Positions 59,732 through 64,000 of a DNA stretch of 64,000 nt are shown here, piece by piece (position 1 is the first letter of the stretch; each line of letters begins with the position of its first letter). The DNA comes from Sphingomonas endolithica (GTDB lineage: Bacteria; Pseudomonadota; Alphaproteobacteria; Sphingomonadales; Sphingomonadaceae): contig NZ_CP103057.1 in assembly GCF_025231525.1 (NCBI RefSeq), forward strand, positions 1,319,001 to 1,383,000, given 5' to 3'. The notes beneath the pieces were generated by a model. The model saw nothing but the letters and a program-made list of their open reading frames with translations. It was not told where the DNA came from and made no database searches. The translations under genes and the position numbers were made by a program.

Positions 59732-61258
59732 TTATAGCGGGATATTGTCATGCTTCTTCCACGGATTTTCCAGCGCCTTGCCGCGCAGCTTGCGCAGGCC
59801 GAGCGCGATGCGCCGGCGTGTGGCATGGGGCTGGATCACCTCGTCGATAAAGCCTTTTGCGGCTGCCACGAACGGGTTGGCGAAGCGCGCTTCGTAGACC
59901 GCGGTCTGCTCGGCAATCTCGGCGGGCGTACGGCCGCGGAAGATGATCTCGACCGCGCCCTTGGCGCCCATCACCGCGATCTCGGCGGTCGGCCAGGCGT
60001 AATTCAGGTCGCCGCGCAGATGCTTGGAGGCCATCACGTCATAGGCGCCGCCATAGGCCTTGCGCGTAATGACGGTGATCTTGGGCACGGTTGCCTCGGC
60101 ATAGGCGAACAGCAGTTTCGCGCCGTGCTTGATGATGCCGTTCAGTTCCTGGGCCGTCCCCGGCAGAAAGCCCGGCACATCGACGAAGGTGACGATCGGG
60201 ATGTCGAACGCATCGCAGAAGCGCACGAATCGCGCGGCCTTCTTCGACGAATTGATGTCGAGGCACCCGGCCAGCACCATCGGCTGGTTGGCGACAAAGC
60301 CGACGGTGCGACCCTCGATCCGGCCGAAGCCGATGATGATGTTGCCGGCATGCGTCGGCTGCACCTCGAAGAAATCGCCCTCGTCGACCGTTTTGCGGAT
60401 CAGCTCGTGCATGTCATACGGCTGGTTGGCGCTGGCCGGGATCAGCGTGTCGAGACTGTCCTCGATCCGGTCCCACGGGTCGGACGAGGGCCGCTCGGGC
60501 GTGCCTTCGCGGTTGCTGGCGGGAAGGAAGTCCACGAAGTCGCGGGCTGCGAGCAGCGCCTCGATATCGTTCTCGAAGGCCACATCAGCGACCCCCGACT
60601 TCGTGGTATGCGTCACCGCTCCACCCAGTTCCTCCTGCGTGACGATCTCGTTTGTAACGGTCTTCACTACATCTGGGCCGGTGACGAACATGTATGACGA
60701 ATCCTTCACCATGAAGATGAAGTCCGTCATCGCGGGGGAATAGACTGCGCCACCGGCGCAGGGCCCCATGATCAAGGAAATCTGCGGCACGACGCCGCTG
60801 GCCAGCACGTTGCGCTGGAATACTTCGGCATAGCCGCCGAGGGAGGCCACGCCCTCTTGGATGCGCGCGCCACCGCTGTCGTTGAGCCCGATCACGGGCG
60901 CGCCGACCTTCAGCGCCATGTCCATGATCTTGCAGATCTTCTGCGCGTGACGTTCGCTGAGCGAGCCGCCGAACACGGTGAAATCCTGACTGAAGACGAA
61001 GACCAGGCGGCCGTTGATCGTGCCCGATCCGGTGACCACGCCATCGCCGGGGATGATCTGGTCCTGCATGCCGAAGTCGATGCAATTATGCTCGACATAC
61101 ATGTCGAGCTCCTCGAACGAATGCTCGTCGAGCAACACGTCGAGCCGTTCGCGCGCGGTGAGCTTGCCCTTGGCGTGCTGCGCGGCGATGCGCTTCTTCC
61201 CGCCGCCCATCCGTGCCGCGTCGCGCTTGCGTTCGAGTTCGGCGATGGTCGAGGACAT
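59732..61258 (-). CDS. pccB: Propionyl-CoA carboxylase beta subunit (carboxyltransferase)
   Basis: The 508-residue product of the carboxyltransferase family has [20 protein letters not shown], the acyl-CoA site [13 protein letters not shown] with [20 protein letters not shown], and the later [11 protein letters not shown] region. It starts [15 protein letters not shown] with GGAG upstream. With PccA it carboxylates propionyl-CoA to (S)-methylmalonyl-CoA. It is the first gene of the propionate cluster, divergent from an ScfR-type regulator gene with TTTGCAAA-like sites between. Confidence 0.95.
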   Translation of the reverse strand: MSSTIAELERKRDAARMGGGKKRIAAQHAKGKLTARERLDVLLDEHSFEELDMYVEHNCIDFGMQDQIIPGDGVVTGSGTINGRLVFVFSQDFTVFGGSLSERHAQKICKIMDMALKVGAPVIGLNDSGGARIQEGVASLGGYAEVFQRNVLASGVVPQISLIMGPCAGGAVYSPAMTDFIFMVKDSSYMFVTGPDVVKTVTNEIVTQEELGGAVTHTTKSGVADVAFENDIEALLAARDFVDFLPASNREGTPERPSSDPWDRIEDSLDTLIPASANQPYDMHELIRKTVDEGDFFEVQPTHAGNIIIGFGRIEGRTVGFVANQPMVLAGCLDINSSKKAARFVRFCDAFDIPIVTFVDVPGFLPGTAQELNGIIKHGAKLLFAYAEATVPKITVITRKAYGGAYDVMASKHLRGDLNYAWPTAEIAVMGAKGAVEIIFRGRTPAEIAEQTAVYEARFANPFVAAAKGFIDEVIQPHATRRRIALGLRKLRGKALENPWKKHDNIPL

Positions 61259-61304
61259 GCAGGTCTCCGGTGGTGCGCCGCCTCTTTTCCCGGTCGCCGC
61301 GGCT

Positions 61305-61350
61305 TTTGCAAATGTGAACTTGCGAAGTTGCGAAGGATCATCTTGCAAAG
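61305..61350. promoter_or_regulatory. Cluster of ScfR/PccR-type operator motifs between pccB and its regulator gene
   Basis: TTTGCAAA at 61305, TTGCGAAG at 61320 and again at 61328, and TTGCAAAG at 61343 lie within 46 bp of the 105-bp divergent gap. Regulators of this family (PccR, RamB) are known to bind TTTGCAAA-type half-sites. Confidence 0.7.
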
Positions 61351-61363
61351 TAGTGGCGCAAGC

Positions 61364-62788
61364 ATGCCCCGCCCCGCCCGCCTGTTCGCCGGAGACCAAC
61401 TCCGCACGCTGCGCCAGAATGCCGGCCTCAATCAAGCGGCGATGGCCGCGCGGCTCGGCGTGTCGGTCAGCTACCTCTCGCAGCTGGAAGGCGGGGTGCG
61501 GCCGCTGACGCCGAGCGTCAGCGCGGCGTTGCGGCGGCATCATCCCGGCGCGCTGGCCTCGATCGAGGATGCTGCGCCGACGCTGCGCCTGGCCGCGCTC
61601 AGCGATGCGCTGGCCGATCCGCTGCTGCCCGCGCCGCCCGCGCCCGAGGCGATCGCGCGACTAGCCGCCGAGCGACCGGAAATCGCCGACCGCTTCATCG
61701 CGCTGCACGCCGCGCTGCGGGCGGGCGAGGAACGGCTGCAGATGGTCGAGGAGCAGGCGTCCGGCGGTGGCGGGCGCAAGCCGTGGGAAGCGGTGCGCGA
61801 CTGGTTTCACAATGCCGGCAATTATGTCGATGCGCTGGACAGGGCAGCGGAAACGCTGGCCTCCGGCGACGCATTGTCCTCCCGCGAAGGCGGGAGTCCA
61901 GTCTGGGCTCCCGCCTTCACGGGAGAACAGGATGCGCTGGCGGTGGCGTTGACGCGCCACGGCGTGTCCATCCGGGCCACCGATCGGGCCAGCGATCCCA
62001 TAGCAGCGTTCGACGGCCACACGCTGACGTTGGACGCCACGATGCCGGCCGAAAGCCGCCGCTTCCAGATCGCGCACCGCCTGGCGGCGATCGCCTTTGC
62101 GAGCGAGATCGACGCGATCGTTGCGACCGCCGAACTCGAGGGGGACGCCGCGCGCAACCTGCTGCGCATCGGTCTCGCCAATTACGCGGCGGGCGCGCTG
62201 ACCATGCCCTACACCGCGTTCCGCGCCGCCGCGCGCGCGACACGGCATGACATCGATCGCTTGTGTCGCCGCTTCGGGGTGAGTTTCGAACAGGCGTGCC
62301 ACCGGCTGTCGACGCTGCAGCGGCCAGGCGCGGAGGGCATTCCGTTCTATTTCTGCCGGGTCGACATGGCCGGCAACATCACCAAGCGGCACTCGGCGAC
62401 GCGCTTCCAGTTCGCACGCTTCGGCGGCGCCTGCCCGTTATGGATCGTGCACGAGGCAGTGGCGATCCCCGATCGTATCCTGGTGCAGCAGGCAGCGACG
62501 CCCGACGGCGTACGCTATGTGTCGATGGCCAAGGGACTCGTGAAACCCTCGGGCAGCTTCACGCGCAGCCCGCGGCGTTATGCCGTGACACTGGGGTGCG
62601 AGGCGGAACATGCCGGGGACTTCGTCTATGCCGATGCGCTGGACGGGCGGGCGCAGCCGACGCCGATCGGCATTTCGTGCCGCCTCTGCCCGCGCGTCGA
62701 TTGCGACCAGCGCGCGTTCCCGCCGGCGGACCGGGGGATCTCGGTCGATCCGGACATGCGCGGGACGGTGCCGTACCGGGTGGTGTGA
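61364..62788 (+). CDS. Short-chain fatty acyl-CoA regulator (ScfR/PccR family)
   Basis: The 474-residue product has an N-terminal XRE helix-turn-helix ([21 protein letters not shown]), an IrrE-like middle region ([18 protein letters not shown]), and a C-terminal Cys-containing domain ([19 protein letters not shown]). This architecture is that of RamB, MccR and PccR, which sense short-chain acyl-CoA. Divergence from pccB makes propionyl-CoA control likely. Residues about 171-190 are translated from a palindromic repeat inserted in frame between the HTH and sensor regions. Confidence 0.9.
   Translation: MPRPARLFAGDQLRTLRQNAGLNQAAMAARLGVSVSYLSQLEGGVRPLTPSVSAALRRHHPGALASIEDAAPTLRLAALSDALADPLLPAPPAPEAIARLAAERPEIADRFIALHAALRAGEERLQMVEEQASGGGGRKPWEAVRDWFHNAGNYVDALDRAAETLASGDALSSREGGSPVWAPAFTGEQDALAVALTRHGVSIRATDRASDPIAAFDGHTLTLDATMPAESRRFQIAHRLAAIAFASEIDAIVATAELEGDAARNLLRIGLANYAAGALTMPYTAFRAAARATRHDIDRLCRRFGVSFEQACHRLSTLQRPGAEGIPFYFCRVDMAGNITKRHSATRFQFARFGGACPLWIVHEAVAIPDRILVQQAATPDGVRYVSMAKGLVKPSGSFTRSPRRYAVTLGCEAEHAGDFVYADALDGRAQPTPIGISCRLCPRVDCDQRAFPPADRGISVDPDMRGTVPYRVV
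61876..61933. repeat. Palindromic repeat inserted in frame in the ScfR gene
   Basis: GTCCTCCCGCGAAGGCGGGA with GTCCAG pairs with TCTGGGCTCCCGCCTTCACG, then GGGAGAACAGGATG. It is a short class B-like element. The plus-strand frame reads through it as [18 protein letters not shown]. Confidence 0.75.
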
Positions 62789-62834
62789 GCACCGACCACT
62801 TGGTTCTTGTTCGCCCGCACATTCTACCAAAGGC

Positions 62835-62860
62835 GGTCCCCTTCCGTCAGGAAGGGGACC
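62835..62860. terminator. Perfect inverted repeat between the convergent ScfR and ahpD genes
   Basis: GGTCCCCTTC and GAAGGGGACC pair over 10 bp around a 6-nt loop. No T tract follows, so it is either a weak bidirectional terminator or an RNA-stabilising hairpin. It lies 6 nt from the ahpD stop. Confidence 0.5.
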
Positions 62861-62866
62861 GGAAGC

Positions 62867-63388
62867 TCAGTTCACCGACGCGTGGACCGTGGCGACGGCC
62901 TTCATCACCGCGCCGATGCGGACCGAGGTCTGGATCGCCTCGGCGGTGACGCCCGCCTTCTTCAGGATCTGCTCGTGGCTGTCGATGCACATGCCGCAGC
63001 CGTTCATCGCCGAAACGGCGAGGCTGAACAGCTCGAAATCGACCTTGTCGATGCCCGGCTGACCGATCACGTTCATGCGCAGCTTGGCCGGCATGCGCTG
63101 GTACTCGTCGTTACCGGCGAGGTGCGTGAAGCGGTAATAGACGTTGTTCATCGCCATAACGGCGGCCGCCGCACGGGCTGCGGTGGCCGCTTCCGGCGTC
63201 AGCTTGGGCGCGCATTCGGCCTCGGCCGCATCGACCAGCGGCTTGTAGCCGGAGGCATGGGCGCAGGTCAGCAGCAGGCCGAACTTCTGCTGGTCGGGCA
63301 GATGCGCCTCGTTGAGCAGCGAGCCGACATTGAGACGGATGTCCTTGGCATAGTCCGGGAGGGTTCCGGCAAAATCCTTGAGCGACAT
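62867..63388 (-). CDS. ahpD: Alkyl hydroperoxide reductase AhpD (carboxymuconolactone decarboxylase family)
   Basis: The 173-residue product has the AhpD active site NGCGMCIDSHEQ, with the CxxC pair and the proton-relay His, and a conserved Glu earlier. AhpD reduces AhpC in organisms that lack AhpF; ahpC lies just upstream on the same strand, separated by 187 nt with a palindromic repeat and a terminator-like hairpin. The start at 63388 is chosen over 63418. Confidence 0.95.
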   Translation of the reverse strand: MSLKDFAGTLPDYAKDIRLNVGSLLNEAHLPDQQKFGLLLTCAHASGYKPLVDAAEAECAPKLTPEAATAARAAAAVMAMNNVYYRFTHLAGNDEYQRMPAKLRMNVIGQPGIDKVDFELFSLAVSAMNGCGMCIDSHEQILKKAGVTAEAIQTSVRIGAVMKAVATVHASVN

Positions 63389-63412
63389 GATATTTCCAAT
63401 ATTCAGCCCCCG

Positions 63413-63502
63413 CGTCACCCCGGACTTGTTCCGCGGTCCACTCGTCCGCTCGGGCCGAAGGACGAGGGTACGGTGGACCCCGGGAACAAGTCCGGGGTGA
63501 CG
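63413..63502. repeat. Palindromic repeat (class A) between ahpC and ahpD
   Basis: CGTCACCCCGGACTTGTTCC and GGGAACAAGTCCGGGGTGACG pair across 90 bp, with GGTCCAC / GTGGACC inner arms. This is the same class as the copy at 57692. Confidence 0.85.
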
Positions 63503-63525
63503 GCTGGGAGCGGGGATAAAGCAGG

Positions 63526-63563
63526 CAAAGAAAGGGCGCGGAAACCCTGAGGTCTCCGCGCCC
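63526..63563 (-). terminator. Probable terminator downstream of ahpC
   Basis: Read on the minus strand, GGGCGCGGA and TCCGCGCCC pair over 9 bp with a 12-nt loop and are followed by TTTCTTTG. It begins 12 nt after the ahpC stop and would limit read-through to ahpD. Confidence 0.7.
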
Positions 63564-63575
63564 GGTTCGAACGGT

Positions 63576-64000
63576 TTACGCCGCCAGCTGGAGGACGTCG
63601 TCGCCCTTGTTCCAGTTGCACGGGCACAGCTCGTCGGTCTGCAGCGCGTCGAGCACGCGGAGCGTCTCGGCCGGGTTGCGGCCGACGTTCAGGCCATTGA
63701 CCTGGACCGCCTGGATGACGTTGTCCGGATCGATGATGAAGGTCGCACGGAACGCGACATGTTCGTTCTTGTCGAGGATGCCGAGCTGCGAGGCGAGCAC
63801 GCCACCGTTATCGGCCAGCCACGGGAAATCGGCAGCCGCCAGATCCGGGTCCGACTTGCGCCAGGCGAGGTGGACGTGCGCGGTGTCGGTCGAGGCGCCG
63901 ATCAGCACGGCATCGCGATCCTCGAAATCGCCCTTGAGGCCGGCATAGCCGACGATCTCGGTCGGGCAGACGAAGGTGAAATCCTTCGGCCAGTAGAACA
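63576..64000 (-). CDS. ahpC: Peroxiredoxin AhpC, C-terminal part (runs off the window)
   Basis: About 141 residues are visible, from FYWPKDFTFVCPTEIVGYA (with the peroxidatic Cys) to LCPCNWNKGDDVLQLAA (with the resolving Cys in CPC). The N-terminus is beyond position 64000. It reduces hydrogen peroxide and organic peroxides and is recycled by AhpD, encoded downstream. Confidence 0.95.
   Translation of the reverse strand, partial: FYWPKDFTFVCPTEIVGYAGLKGDFEDRDAVLIGASTDTAHVHLAWRKSDPDLAAADFPWLADNGGVLASQLGILDKNEHVAFRATFIIDPDNVIQAVQVNGLNVGRNPAETLRVLDALQTDELCPCNWNKGDDVLQLAA

Overview
The window looks like a chromosomal segment of a high-GC alphaproteobacterium of the Sphingomonadales (Sphingomonas-like). 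I infer this from an F1-only atpHAGDC operon with a very short epsilon subunit, a separate zeta-type (DUF1476) ATPase inhibitor, a PhaR/thiolase PHA locus, a large TonB-dependent receptor with paired cysteines in its loops, a fused ThiS-ThiG, and many small palindromic intergenic repeats. No rRNA, tRNA, CRISPR array, IS element or prophage was recognised. Gene density is high and almost all genes are housekeeping or catabolic.

Layout. 1-5.5 kb: 3' end of priA, a membrane-anchored trypsin-like protease, a CPBP protease, Ada, manganese catalase, a MarR regulator. 5.8-10.7 kb: atpHAGDC. 10.9-18.8 kb: CpaF, a Gly/Glu/Arg-rich secreted protein, a PiuC-type dioxygenase, an overlapping LysM-protein/lipoprotein pair, an esterase, a bilobal retropepsin-PDZ protein, an exported methyltransferase-like protein. 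18.6-21.7 kb: PhaR, a PhaC-like hydrolase, a thiolase. 21.9-28 kb: TonB receptor, alanine racemase, MFS transporter. 28.4-34.7 kb: valine catabolism (mmsB, enoyl-CoA hydratase, 3-hydroxyisobutyryl-CoA hydrolase, isobutyryl-CoA dehydrogenase, mmsA), interrupted by an antisense GIY-YIG nuclease gene bracketed by inverted palindromic repeats. 34.8-39.7 kb: zeta inhibitor, BolA, monothiol glutaredoxin, a ThDP enzyme, a MmyB-type regulator with a divergent SDR, CsbD. 39.8-46.6 kb: thiSG, aroQ, accB, accC, purL, bacterioferritin-associated ferredoxin and bacterioferritin behind two Fur-like palindromes. 46.7-51.5 kb: a MacAB/NodT-type efflux operon. 51.7-62.8 kb: propionyl-CoA assimilation (pccA, bioB, scpA, an enoyl-CoA hydratase, mce, pccB) and its probable ScfR-family regulator. 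62.9-64 kb: ahpD and the 3' part of ahpC.

The catabolic parts fit together. Valine breakdown yields propionyl-CoA. PccAB, epimerase (Mce) and mutase (ScpA) carry it to succinyl-CoA, and BioB makes the biotin PccA needs. The divergent ScfR-type regulator sits next to a cluster of TTTGCAAA-like sites.

The most interesting signal is the palindromic repeat family. Copies lie at every junction of the valine operon and between atp genes. They also lie in frame inside three proteins of the propionate cluster (PccA, BioB, ScfR). One inverted pair flanks the GIY-YIG nuclease gene, a possible mobile or REP-associated unit.
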